Position numbers and translations under genes: made by a program | Assembly: GCA_032622095.1 (NCBI GenBank) | Contig: CP136064.1 | Span: 180,206,011 to 180,270,010, forward strand | DNA: 64,000 bases | Direction: 5' to 3' | Origin: Siphonodentalium dalli | Taxonomy: Eukaryota > Mollusca > Scaphopoda > Gadilida > Siphonodentaliidae | Notes under the pieces: generated by a model | Database searches by the model: none | Seen by the model: only the letters and a program-made list of their open reading frames with translations | Told to the model about the DNA's origin: nothing | Shown: in pieces, positions 34,537 to 45,859 of the stretch | Layout of the letters: each line of letters begins with the position of its first letter | How positions within the stretch are numbered: position 1 is the stretch's first letter

Positions 34537-34672
34537 TGTATGCTACAGGTCAAAGTTCTAAAGGAGACTTCCATATATGGAGTTTTGAATATTCATGAAT
34601 TCCATATATGGAACTCATGAATATTCAAAAGCTCCATATATGGATTGCTACTCCAGCACTTTGACATGTAAC
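34537..34672. repeat. Compound palindrome with three TCCATATATGGA units
   Basis: The outer arms TGCTACAGGTCAAAG and CTTTGACATGTAACA are followed inward by TTCCATATATGGAGTTTTGA and ATATTCATGAATTCCATATA, answered by GAATATTCAAAAGCTCCATA. Each CCATATATGG is itself a palindrome, so the element is a palindrome made of palindromes. It has no coding content. CCATATATGG also fits the SRF CArG-box pattern CC(A/T)6GG, probably by chance. Confidence 0.8.
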
Positions 34673-35494
34673 ACTGAATGCACGGAACTGGGCTGGATGA
34701 ATCAAATACATGTATGATAGCGACTCAGTGATCTCGCTTATATTATTTTCCAGAAGCAATCTTCCTCTTACCAGACGAATAACGTTGCGTGAAATGTAAT
34801 GTACTCGTGGCCATTTGTAATAGGCACACGCAATCTGGATCTGGAAGATCCCACCAGAATATTAAAAATAATATAAGAATAACGTAAAAAATCATACTTC
34901 AGTAACGCTCTTTAATATTAACCGTTAATAGATAATGAAACAATAAACACTTTTTTCACATTTGTAATCGTTTAATTATTTTGGAGCTTCGGAATAAAAC
35001 TATCAAAAACTTTTGGAAAAAACTTTTGAAAAGTCGATATACGATCAATACCTGTAATTAATTAGTTGATATGTTCGATTTCATTATTGTCTTGTGTGAA
35101 AAACTTACAACAAATAACTCCATGGTGTCAAATGAGTTGGGTCATTTTAGCTCATTTCTGCTAATTGTGTTCGGTCCAATCGAGGTTCGGAGTCGAAAAG
35201 GTAAATTCGTCATTTAGTATAGCACCACAATCTGACTTCAATGTGAAGCTAACGGTGTTTGTTGATGTAGCGATCTCGTTGTTCGGGGATAAATTATTTA
35301 CATTGCGCAAAAAAGAAAAACAATATAACTCTTATAAGCATGTGCATGGCACATATCACAACAAAACATACACGAAAACAGCTGCAGTATTACCGGTTCC
35401 ATACCACATGTCTTTTAGAGATATCGTAAAATTTACTTTACTGACCGGTTATATCTGCTAATAAACTTTTCAAAAGGAATTCATCATTGCTACT
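34673..35494. other. No gene recognised
   Basis: The 98-codon frame at 35165-35461 (+) has no known motif and no convincing splice sites. Confidence 0.35.
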
Positions 35495-36435
35495 TTCATT
35501 TGACATATAAATCGGCGAAATTGAATAAGTGAAGTCGACATAGCTTACCGGAAACTGCCGCATTATACCGAACAAATCGGGTCGTCATCTTCCCTGTTTG
35601 CTCAGAGGCCTTTGACCCAGTTATAAAATCAATATTTTCGCGCAATAATTTGTCGTGAACGTGTACTTAAACGCGATTATATAACCTACAAATGCTCATA
35701 TATGTTCCGCAAGTCCGTCCGAAGCCACCCATACCTTTTTTTTTATTTCACCTAATGTGTTTGTGTCCATTTTTTTCAACTTTATTCCTCAAACGAATTC
35801 CAAAAACAAGACCTGTCTGCGGATCGCAGTAAATTTTGAAAGGGAAAGAAAAACAAGAATGCAGGGGTCAATGTCACGTGGAATTCCCATAATTTTAATA
35901 TTGTATCAAAGTAAATTCCAATTATTTAGCGCTACTTTCACGTTCACTTCTGATTTATAATATGATGAACTTCTTGATGCAGCAGAGAAAATTAATAAAT
36001 GAAATGTTTCTTCAATACTCTATCGGATATCTATGCATATTGATTTTGTCAAGCCAACATTTGTGAACATTACTCTGGATTATTGGCAATCAATCAGCAA
36101 GCGGCTCATTTACTGCCAGTCAAAGAGACTCGTCTTGTTTTTGTAATTCGTTTGATGAATAAAATTGAAAAATCGGGTGAAATGAAAAAAGGTATGGGTG
36201 GCTTCGGAATGACTGGTGGAACACATATAAGCACTTATAGATGATGTCATCGTGTTTAAGTACACGTTCGCGAAAATTAATGCTCGAAATAATTGATTTT
36301 ATAAATTAGGTCACAGGCATCTGAGCGGACAGGGAAGATGACAACCCTATTTTCGGCAGCTTTCGGTAGTTTCCGATACGATATCTCGACTTCGCTTCGT
36401 TCAATTTCACGGAGTTATATATCAAATAAAAGGGA
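35495..36435. mobile_element. 0.94-kb element with 310-bp diverged inverted arms
   Basis: The left arm (about 35495-35825) and right arm (about 36117-36435) are inverted copies at roughly 70-75% identity. Matching blocks include GTCATCTTCCCTGT, GAACGTGTACTTAAAC, CCGAAGCCACCCATACCTTT and CAAACGAATTCCAAAAACAA. The spacer is about 290 bp of AT-rich DNA. The divergence says it is old. No transposase frame. Confidence 0.7.
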
Positions 36436-36604
36436 ATTACATTGCCAACAGGACACACCGGAGGATATTTTGGCTGAAGTGATATATTTCTCGATTTCAT
36501 TAGGGCATTGATAGTTGGTGTGGTTTCAGCCAAAATCGATCTTGTGAACCTTGTCACTGGTATAGTCTATATTGGTATTTTCTCCATGGGTGAATATGCT
36601 ATAT

Positions 36605-36835
36605 GAGCCCCCCACCCCCATGGAATACGGAATACTACTTAACACAGAGGGTGGAATACGGAATACCAGTTAACAGCCATATGGAATACATAAAAATATA
36701 TGAAAACTTCATTTTTTGGAAGGTCGGCGTACGAATATCGGTATTTTTTTGGAATACCGAATACCTCCTAACAGAGGGGTCGGAATACGGCGTACCTCAT
36801 AACAGGGCATGTAATACGGCGTACGAAAAGGGGGT
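36605..36835. repeat. Degenerate tandem GGAATACGGAATACC repeats
   Basis: Six or seven imperfect units of about 28-33 bp, each with GGAATACGG.(A/G)TACC and CTTAACAGAGGG. Confidence 0.75.
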
Positions 36836-36947
36836 GGGGGCCTCCTATATACTTGGCAGTCAACTGTCCTTATTGTTATTAATTTTCAGAATAATGTCAA
36901 ATGGGTGAGGAAGTATCCATAAGAGGAAGCAACATTTAATGTAATCG

Positions 36948-37175
36948 TTAATAAACTATATACTCATTGACGAGTAGTCCCCTTAAGAAATGTTCAGATA
37001 ATAAGTTCAAATCGTTTGTTGAACCTAAATATTTCCCACCAATGGATATGAATTATGCTGCACTTGTGTTCTTGTTTCGTCTTCGCATATATCCATAACA
37101 TCCCTCAAAATGAATAATAGACAATTCCAATATAACAACTGATTGGGAGCACCCATTCAGTATAGAAACGGTTAC
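36948..37175 (-). mobile_element. piggyBac-like MITE, copy E
   Basis: The family in reverse: TTAATAAACTATATACTCAT TGACGAGTAG at the left, AATGTTCAGATAATAAGTTC next, and CAATTCCAATATAACAACTG..CAGTATAGAAACGGTTA at the right. About 228 bp without an insertion, which helps define the empty length. Confidence 0.75.
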
Positions 37176-38345
37176 ATCACTTTTTCGCTTTGTTTCACTG
37201 AAACAAAGTTAAAAAACAAAGGTAACATACAAACTGTAGGCTGATGAATAGAACAGAAAGACAATGTGTTATTGAAAACATCACTATATAATTATTTGCC
37301 GTCCTTCTAAAATTTCGAAACAATAAGAAGTAATTGGATAAAATAAAATGCAATATCAAGCAAGATACCGGTAGTGTTTTTCATCCCAAGTTTCAGGCGG
37401 CACTTCTTGTTCTAAATGTGTTATTTTATACTCGGGTGTGTAAATAAAAATCAAAGCAAGATCGTCACAATTGGGCTGGATCCTTGAATACATCTTTAAA
37501 CTAAAACTTACATTGATGCGAAACACTCCGGTATGGTGATCAAATAGAAATGGAGAATAATCTTGCTCAAAGTAGTACATTTTATAAACATTATATCCAA
37601 ATTGACAACAAACATCGTATCGTCATTCTTATATTTTAATTAAATAAAGTGACACTCGACACTCGAATCGAGAAGTAAATATTTACAATTTGTGCGTAGT
37701 TCAGACGATGTTTTCAATGAAGTGGTAAGGTCGATTTGTTTGAAATTTTCGCCGATTTTACTAGAATGCTACATTCCTTGACATAGCGCCTGAATACCAA
37801 CTTATTATTTTCAGGCACCCGAATAAGTACATAATATGTCTTTAAAATTTCGTTCTACATCTATTTACATCTACTTGTAGCCTTCCAACCATTAAATTAT
37901 CACGTGGCTCTTCTCGTCAGATGCATATTAACATCATAGAAATAGTCAACGGACAGGCAGTCACATGGGTTTACAGCTAAACATGTATATTGGTGTTCGA
38001 TAATGCGTGATAAAAAAAAACGTCAAAAGCTTAACAGAGTTATGGATCTTAATTTTCAGGATTATTTATTGCTTGGAATGATGTCGTCTGTTGTCGTGAA
38101 TTTGAGTGCATATATTCATACGCTATATAGGCCTACTTCCGCCTTAACATAGTCATCCTTTTGTGGTACATCCTTTCTTCGTCTAATGGCCAATTTGTAC
38201 ATAAAGCGACGCGTGCGTAATTTAATTGGTAGTATATTCCCATTGTAATTGGAATGAGTGTTATAGTAATAAAATACTCCATTTTTCTCCCCTCATTAGT
38301 ACGACCGCACTAGTAAAACTATTTAGAGTTGCAACAGACAAATTC
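37176..38345. other. No secure gene
   Basis: A minus-strand frame at 37356-37619 with a strong GTAAGTTTTAG donor inside it is discussed in the findings. The rest is AT-rich. Confidence 0.35.
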
Positions 38346-38414
38346 CTATGTTACATAGTACAAGAAAACCATAGTCAGAAATGATAACGCCCCCAAGATC
38401 ATATTATTAGCCAT
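38346..38414 (-). pseudogene. Broken copy of the GDPD-like N-terminus
   Basis: It encodes MANNMILGALSFLTMVFLYY then VT and a stop. The first 18 residues match the frame at 20768-20962 with two substitutions. DNA similarity extends over 38359-38437, including about 23 bases upstream of the start codon, and ends abruptly in the hydrophobic segment. It looks like a truncated duplicate of a first exon, same strand, 17.5 kb away. Confidence 0.45.
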
Positions 38415-38437
38415 AAATATAAAATTATAATATAAAA

Positions 38438-39818
38438 TATATTGGTTACATTGATGCACCACCTCAGAATTCCGTTAAAACAACTAATCCTTCAAATTAC
38501 TACAAAATCTACGGCTTATTACTACAGGTTTTTCATTCACCAAACCAGAAAGCTTCTAAATTCGGATCAAAAATTGTGTTCCCGCCGTAAAATCTTCAAG
38601 TGTGCATGGCCCAGCCATTGTTCATACCTAAACACCGAACGCAATTAACTCGGTCATAATAGTTACACACTGCAACTATAAGACATCCAGCGAATACACA
38701 CCTCACGAAAACCCGAAATGTGTTGTCCTGCAATATCCCATCGCTATAGTTCAATTTGACACGGCCAGATTAGCCTTCCTACAATATCCTAAAACAATAA
38801 AGCTTCTCAAATCATCGGCATATTCAGTAGAACTTTCACGAACTTGGACATTCCAACTACAGCTTTTACCGGACTCGGGGTCGCAGTACAACTTTAACGC
38901 GTCCCAACATAACCGGAAAAACCAATTATCTATTCATAAAATCCCCATGGGACCACAGATTTCTAAAATTTCTAATACAGTATACACCGGTGGCGTTAAT
39001 AACTTACCAAGATGAATCAGATCTGCATGTAATCTAATTGTCCAACGACTGTAACCAAAACCATTTGATTACTTTCGAAAAAGTTCGCTTTGAACCAGAT
39101 GAACTATTTTGGAAATTATCAAAAAATTTGCATATGTGTAATAAAACAAGTTTTAACAAAATCACACACAAAATCACCGAACGTATGTATACACACACCA
39201 AGCATATTGTATAGATACAGGCGCTATGCTATATCAAGCATTTTGTAACAGTCGTTTTGACATCGACCAAACAATGCTGATTTCGGCTCGTGACAAACAA
39301 CGCTCAACAGCGAGAACCCCTCCTGGTAGCTCGTGATTGCAACTTGGATTTCACAACATAGTTTCCAGATATACAACATTGAATGTCCCAAAACTCTTCA
39401 AGTTACGGTTCATTTTTTTCGCAGATCAGGTTAGCTAATCAATTGGTTCTTTTTATATTACAGTTAGACATGAAGTCGCTTATTCAGATCACCCACCTTG
39501 TACTTGTACTAATAGCGCCTGATCAGTTACGTGTGACCACTTCATCCTATAAATCACAAGCTTATTTGTTTTAGCGTGTTGCCACGAGGTCGATGTCAAA
39601 AGAACCCAAACATGTCTATAGTATTCTCATATATTCTTTTAGCCCTAACAAAAATAAACAAATAAAAACAAACAGACAATATATTTAAATACACGAAAAC
39701 AAATTTAAACAGTATAATCATAAGGATAAGCAATGTAAGTTCTATTTTAAAACATTTAACATGGGCTACTGGGGGCTTGTTGCATATCTCGATTTGCCTA
39801 ACGCCCATTCTCGGCACG
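38438..39818. other. No secure gene
   Basis: A minus-strand pair TTTTGGTTACAG / CTTG|GTAAGTT near 39008-39052 bounds a 41-base open segment but has no partner exons. Otherwise nothing is recognised. Confidence 0.35.
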
Positions 39819-40281
39819 TTAAAGGCACGGGCGGCGTTCGTTGCAGAAATATTCATATTTGTTCAAATCGTCATCAACAGAAGGAATATTAAAATATATA
39901 TAGTTTTGTTCATATGCCAAACATAATCAGCGCGTAAATAGTATATTGTCGTCAAGACGTACGATGGAGTATGTAAACAAGAGCCTGCTCGTGTTACATA
40001 AGTTTTGCTTCTGTTTACATAACACAGCACAATTCTATTGGTTAATCACACACAAATGATATAAACGCTCTTTTTTATTTCCATATCAGGAAAACAGTAA
40101 CAAATAACTCTCTTTATGTTTACCATATCTGGATCTAAACAAAAGCCAAGAAACGTAACGTTTTCTGCTTTTGTTTACATAACAAAGGAAAAATAATTGA
40201 CAATATCATACTGTTTATGCCATATTTCTGATTGGTATAGGAACAATGTCTGTCTATATTTTACTATTCTTTCTGTTTACG
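39819..40281 (+). mobile_element. Dispersed TTAAAG..GGGCGGCG element, copy 2 (right end lost)
   Basis: It aligns with 16048-16442 from TTAAAGGCACGGGCGGCGTT onward, with two insertions (after 39877 and after 39963). The match ends at TTCTGTTTACG. Instead of its own right end, the sequence continues into GGAACTACTAGTCAGTGAGT ATTTAGT, the right-end block of the piggyBac-like MITE family. Confidence 0.75.
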
Positions 40282-40863
40282 ATAGGAACTACTAGTCAGT
40301 GAGTATTTAGTAAAGAAATCGCCGCTGCAATGGTAAATTCCCATACTGGTAAGTATACGTCCTCTGACAACAAGGAAATACAAGTTTTAGTACATGTATA
40401 TACAGATTCATCTCATAATTGCACATTGTATCACAAATTCACTCGAGACTTATATCAAAACTATGAACACAAAAATTCTACGAAAATAAACTTCATAAAG
40501 CTTCAACAACAATAAATTTGAAGTATATACACAGGACGGATGAATTTTCTAATGTTTATATTTTTGTAAAAGATGGTACCTTCAAGGTGCATAATTATGT
40601 GAGAAATTATAGGAACAGAGGTTTGACGCTCGTCGCCGATCAAGACTAGTAGGTGTACTTCAGCATGTAACGTCGTGTGAAACTATAATATGGTAGAATA
40701 TAATTATGTAGACAAAATACAATACCTCAAAGTTCTAGCACACGTTTCGAACGTGGGTAACCTATTTGTGTGACAGCTGGAATGAGTTTCGAGTTATCTC
40801 GCATGGCGATGACGATTAATATTACGTCACTGATGGCTTCATACTCTTTGCGTAACTTCTAAA

Positions 40864-40993
40864 CTGTATTCGAATTCGTGTCTTCTATGTTCGTGAACGA
40901 CAGCCATGACTAAATATAGAACGTGCTATGTATATTGTATGGTATTGGTAACGTGTCGTCCACGAACATAGAAGAACACGGATTCGAATACAG
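40864..40993. repeat. 130-bp hairpin
   Basis: CTGTATTCGAATTCGTGTCT TCTATGTTCGTG at the left pairs with CACGAACATAGAAGAACACG..CGAATACAG at the right, about 40 bases per arm, with a 45-base loop. Confidence 0.8.
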
Positions 40994-41316
40994 CCCTGTT
41001 CTCCAGAAAATATGGAGTGAATAGTCCGACCTGTGAAAAAGACGTTTCTTTCGTTGTTGGGTCAGTTCTCCACATTTGAATCTTCCAGAACACATTGATC
41101 CCGTGTACGTATACAACAAAAACCAAGTATGAAGATTCGAATACATTCTTACTACTTTTTGTTCGTGAACATTGTTGACCTTTAAGTTGGGCGAACTTAG
41201 ACCATTTTACATAGTGTGTTTTATATCGATGTTATGGTGTCCTCGTTGGTTCGTTTTTAACATTTTCATGGTGGGAGCTGTGCCGGTGCAGCATTAAAGA
41301 TCGTGTGCCTATGTAT

Positions 41317-41464
41317 TCTCTTATATATGCGAATCTCCCATATGGAGCCTTTCATATATCAGAGAATGCACTTGCATACAATGCAAAGTTAAATATTTTA
41401 GGTCAATTTATACTCTTATATATACGAGACTCCCTATGGAAGACTCACATATATAAGAGAATGA
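41317..41464. repeat. Two related hairpins in tandem
   Basis: Hairpin 1 (about 41317-41370) is ATTCTCTTATATATGCGAAT..CATATATCAGAGAAT. Hairpin 2 (about 41411-41464) is ACTCTTATATATACGAGACT..CACATATATAAGAGAAT. Both have a CTCCC(A/T)TATGG centre. Confidence 0.7.
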
Positions 41465-41554
41465 ATTGGCACAGGGTTTTCGCAAAATTTCAGGAAGCTC
41501 CAGCCATGGAATGGTTAAAACAGGGTATATACTATATAATTAGAGGCTCTGACA

Positions 41555-42080
41555 CTAAGATAAGATAAAATTTATTGGCAAATTCGCCCACTCGAGGCCG
41601 ATGTAAAAAATCACATAAAATAAAATAACATGTGATTACATATATAGTAACATAAACATATTAATGCTCAAAGTTTGGTGATTCACACCATTTTATCTAG
41701 AAAGAGCTGGACATGTTGCAGATGATATTACATGTTTTTTATTTATCACTTTTCTAGGCGAGTAAGAATTTCTGGTGATCCAGGGTTAATCCGTCATATT
41801 ATAAAAGGTCTGATTATCGTAGTTTATTTCTGCCAGAAACTCTCTCTGAGATTTTCATAAATGGGGCATCGCATAATGGAATGTTGTTCTGTTTCTACAT
41901 TTTTTCTGCATTCAATACCACACTTTTTGCAAATGCTTTCATCGGCCAGACTTATGGCAAGGTTGTTTGTGTCAGCATTTCTCAATTTCAAAACCATGGA
42001 TACTAATCTGAAGCTTCAAGAAAGTTAATCTAACTGCGAATTTAAGTTCAGATATGGTTCTATCTTTCTTTGAAAAACGC
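41555..42080 (-). pseudogene. LINE ORF2 3' end, CCHC domain (decayed non-LTR retrotransposon)
   Basis: The minus strand reads VLKLRNADTNNLAISLADES, ICKKCGIECRKNVETEQHSI, MRCPIYENLRESFWQK then stop. This is the C-terminal block of many invertebrate LINE ORF2 proteins: a LRxxxHxLxIExG-like stretch, a C-x2-C...H-x4-C knuckle and CPxYxxLR. RT and endonuclease domains are missing, so this is a 5'-truncated copy. The 3' end reads AATAAATTTTATCTTATCTT A, an AATAAA followed by ATCTT repeats, as expected of a LINE tail. The clade is not resolved. Confidence 0.8.
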
Positions 42081-42625
42081 GCAAATTACTCGCTCAGTAT
42101 GTAACCTGAATTATATATCATTAATTGTCCTCCAGATGCAAAGAGTTGTTGAATACAAAACATTCACACGAAGCCAACTGAACACCACCCACCAGTTGCG
42201 CTTGTCATATATGGTTGTAAATGTGTATTTCCTGATTACCCCCGATTACTAATGGATCATTCCAGTGTTTATTTTTATAATTAGTTTGGCACCCATTATG
42301 TATTATGATAATGTTTTGTGTTATGCATACGTGTACATTTGTATTGTTATCAATTATTGTTCATGTAATGCATATACTGCTGATTTAGTGTCTTATGCCA
42401 ATAATTTTATCTAGCTATATGTGTGGTCCAGTTTTAATCGCTCTTACGACCATGCACATTGTCACATTAGCTTGCAAATTTCTGAGAAAAAAATGGATTC
42501 TTAAGATATTTCAAAATAATGCAGATGAGATGATTTCGGAATAAATTAGTAAGTTATAATATGACTATAAAATGTAATCACAATCTCAAAGACAAATTTA
42601 CTAAGCATGGTCGATCAAATATAAA

Positions 42626-42880
42626 TTAACCATTTCTATACTAAATACTCATTTACGAGTAGCCTTATGAAATGTTCAGATAATTAGTTCAACAAAAGAT
42701 TAGAGGTCGATTGTTCAACTTATTATCTGAACATTTCCCAATACGTAGGACTCCGTATGCACTGTTGTTATCTGTCTGCTGCTTATATTTCATGTAATCC
42801 CCTCCAAATGATTAATAGACCATTCCAATGTATACGTCTATAACTGCGTGGGAGAATCCATTTAGTATAGAAAGGGTTAA
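42626..42880 (-). mobile_element. piggyBac-like MITE, copy F (best-preserved)
   Basis: TTAACCATTTCTATACTAAA at the left and TTTAGTATAGAAAGGGTTAA at the right; 255 bp with TTAA at both ends. The internal hairpin pairs GTTCAGATAATTAGTTCAAC with GTTCAACTTATTATCTGAAC. This copy is the best type specimen of the family. Confidence 0.85.
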
Positions 42881-44603
42881 CGCAGATGAAAAATAACTGT
42901 CTCCTCACATTAAAGACACCCTGAACATTCTAGGAAAGTATTCTTTAAAGAAGACTCCTACATTGTACACTGAAATACATACACGATTATACAACTGTAA
43001 TATTGTTAGGATGTCGACACGCGGAATTGTCAACCCAAGGAACTCGATATTCACTGATGTAGACCGAGGGGAACATTGACTTCCAAGAATTGAAAATTCC
43101 TCGTGTCAATAACCTAACAATGCGATAACTGTTTTATTATATGAAAATCTGTGGAAACAGTAATATATAGTTGGCCTCCCTCATTCTTAAAATCTGGTTG
43201 CAGCTATTTGATTGACGCCTAATTTTAAGTTCGGAAAACCCATTCTATTTATAAACACAAGGAAGTCCGCGAAATCTTAAGTTAATATAGTGTGAACATA
43301 ATATTAACCAGTTCCGTTTGCAAATAGAAGAGAAGCGAACGTCGTCGAATGATGGTATTTATTTGATGGTTAATATTATGGGATTTTGATAGGTCAATTT
43401 ATATTCATATAATAAATATAATTACCACAAGCTCCAGCATGGTGAATGACATACTGTTTGGAATCATGATAGCATATTCCGTTGTATCAGACAACATCTA
43501 GCAGAGAAATTTCAAGAACAGATGAATACTAATTAATAGTATATTCCCAACAATCAGCCTGGGCAACAACGGGGGAAAACATGGCCCCAATACAAACGAG
43601 CCCGTCATCCAATACATTTATAGATAGAATATCTATCAGCAATCACAGATGCGTATTTTGTAAAAACAAAAAACAAACAAAAAAACAAACAAAATATTTT
43701 TTTATTTTGTTTTAATCCAGGGTGACTTTAATATGGTTCTGACCGTTTCGAATTTTATCCTGGGGTAACTGGCGAATCCCACATTATCAACGAACGAGAC
43801 GAGAGCAAAAGCGCCCTTTATGTGTAGCCATTACATTACACTTACACGAGACGCTGTTTATAATTGTAATGGACATGGCTCATTTGAACCTTCAAATTAT
43901 TTCCACGTAATATTGGAAGGATATATAAATACAAAAAATACATAGGTACACACTTTATATACTTAAACAAAACTATCAGAAGTCATTGCAAGATTCCCAA
44001 CTGTTTTCAAAATTGAGACAAACACTCGTTTTTATTCATCATAGGAAATGACTGACAAGGGATGCTCTTTGTTGATTCAATAAAAGCGACCATAATGTCA
44101 GCCCCAAATGTCCGAAAAGATAATACATCGATTGTCAATTCTATTATTATATCGCATCCAGTCGAACTTCGAAACGGACATAACCATCTTAAAGCGACGC
44201 GTAATCTTCCGGCGTCAAATTTGACATAGTGTAATTGTCATGTTGTCACGCTCGACGACAACGATCAGTTACGATCTATATATAAATACCCGATATTCTA
44301 ACATGCAGCCTATTATGCTCTGAAAAGTCTTACTGACGTCATAGAAATTCATCAGATATTTTTATTTTTCCGCACACTCTTAATTTTTACCCTGTCATGA
44401 AACCACTAACATAAAAAGCTCTTTAATATTCCTTATCGAATAAAAATGGACCCCTATTCTTCTGACACGATACATTGTATGACTTGAATGAATTGTTTCC
44501 TTGACATATAAAGTTCATATATAAGTATTTCTCGTATTTATCTGTCTATTTTGATCGCCAGAAATTGCAATGACAAATATGATGTCTGAAGATTATGAGT
44601 AGC
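42881..44603. other. No gene recognised
   Basis: AT-rich sequence with an A-rich then T-rich tract at 43660-43715. It lies downstream of the FAIM 3' end on the minus strand. Confidence 0.4.
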
Positions 44604-44609
44604 TTTAAT
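44604..44609 (-). terminator. Candidate polyadenylation signal ATTAAA of FAIM
   Basis: ATTAAA on the minus strand about 107 bases past the FAIM stop codon. It is the first acceptable hexamer there. Use is inferred. Confidence 0.35.
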
Positions 44610-44715
44610 TTATGCTTCCGATATATTGACATTTGTTCTATATACACCATGTAGTCATTTCTTCTGTAGCACGTGAACCCAGGGTTTTCAACACCAGGTG
44701 TGTCTTTGGTGTAAC

Positions 44716-44850
44716 CTAAGATTCGGGTACGACATTCCCGTCAATCAACAGAGCATATGAGATTCCTTTACTGTGACCTTTGCCGACTATCTGTGACCTA
44801 TGACCTCCAAGGATGAAGTTAATGACAGCGCCGTTGTCCCGGAATTCATT
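44716..44850 (-). CDS. FAIM: FAIM-like protein, last coding exon
   Basis: The 135-base terminal exon follows a strong acceptor (TTTTTTCTCCAG) and encodes NEFRDNGAVINFILGGHRSQ, then IVGKGHSKGISYALLIDGNV, VPES and a stop (TAG at 44716-44718). It aligns end to end with the C-terminus of Fas apoptotic inhibitory molecule 1: the EFxDDGTxxxFxxGxH stretch and the closing GIxxxLxVDxxxIPE. FAIM1 is a cytosolic all-beta protein that antagonises Fas/TNF-induced death and protein aggregation in vertebrates; its role here is inferred. The exon starts in phase 0, which fits the phase-0 donor of the exon at 49505-49554, and the residues join as ..NGSITETV-NEFRDNG.., matching FAIM NGxxxETAGEFVDDG. The intron between is 4,654 bases. 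Confidence 0.82.
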   Translation of the reverse strand, partial: NEFRDNGAVINFILGGHRSQIVGKGHSKGISYALLIDGNVVPES

Positions 44851-45452
44851 CTGGAGAAAAAATGCATTGAATTTGTACAAGTTGAACATATTTCATTGTG
44901 ACCCACAATACACATAATAAATTACACATATTATTACAAATAAAAGCATACAGAGCAGTGTGGGCACAGATGATCGGAGCACAAATTACGGAACTTATCA
45001 GAGCTCCTCTCCTCTGGCATTCAGTTGCTTATATAGATGTATTATATTAAGAGATTGGTTCAAAAAAGTGCTGTTTAATGCATATGGCTGCTTTTGTGGC
45101 TGTTGGTGTGGCTATGGTTTCGCATTTGAGGAACAAGATACAAATTTGATATGAGAATTATGAAAAACGGTCTATCGAGAAAATAAGTGAATGTATACCG
45201 CCTTGAAAATGTGCGTATATTTCATGTTTCACTGTAGCGCGGAATGCCAAACATGAGTTCTTTTTCAGAGACGATGGTCACATCAAGTTCGTCCAACCGT
45301 GTCCACATGAGATCTGTGGAATCTTCGTAAACATGGTTTGCGTTTTCACATTAGAACAAGTGCAACGGAGCGAAAATTAGATTATCGAGAGAGACTAATG
45401 GACTCAACCTGATACCAGTTATATATCGAAGATTCAGGGGAGATTTAATCGA
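44851..45452. other. FAIM intron, no exon accepted
   Basis: Intron sequence on the minus strand. An open segment at 45238-45345 vaguely recalls FAIM but is out of order and phase (see rejected). Confidence 0.4.
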
Positions 45453-45455
45453 GAC

Positions 45456-45487
<32 letters not shown>

Positions 45488-45597
45488 GTGATGGTGATGG
45501 TGATGCATGGTGATGGTGATGGTGTGTGATGGTGGTGGCGATGGTGGTGATGGTGATGACGACGATGACGACGATGATGATGATGATGATGGTGAGG
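45453..45597. repeat. (GAT)n/(GGT)n compound microsatellite
   Basis: About 145 bases of GAT, GGT and GAC triplets inside the FAIM intron. The Met- or Ser/His-rich ORFs across it are artefacts of the repeat. A 26-bp tandem duplication (ATATATAATGAAACATACAC TGGATT) follows at about 45800-45851. Confidence 0.95.
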
Positions 45598-45859
45598 CTA
45601 TTGTTATATTGTAAGTTTGGCGCTGATGAAACTATTGAGCCCATGGGAAATATTACTTTATCTTATTTCACAAAAACCGAAATTGAGAGAGAAGTATATA
45701 AATTTTGTGACACAGTCATTATGAATAAAACAGTTCAAATGCCTATTTACCGGAACACATACATCGGGCTGCTCAAGTACAGATCCTATGACATTGGATG
45801 CATATATAATGAAACATACACTGGATTATATAATGAAACATACACTGGATTCTCGAGAA

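Noticed and set aside
39011-39051. 41-base minus-strand exon candidate (RWTIRLHADLIHL) between GGTTACAG and GTAAGTT
   Set aside because: Good signals but too short to judge and no neighbouring exon in matching phase.
45238-45345. Minus-strand open segment reading ..DLMWTRLDELDVTIVSEKEL M.. that resembles the FAIM IVLEKDAM region
   Set aside because: It lies downstream of the exon that already supplies this region, has no phase-compatible donor to the last exon, and its acceptor is weak.
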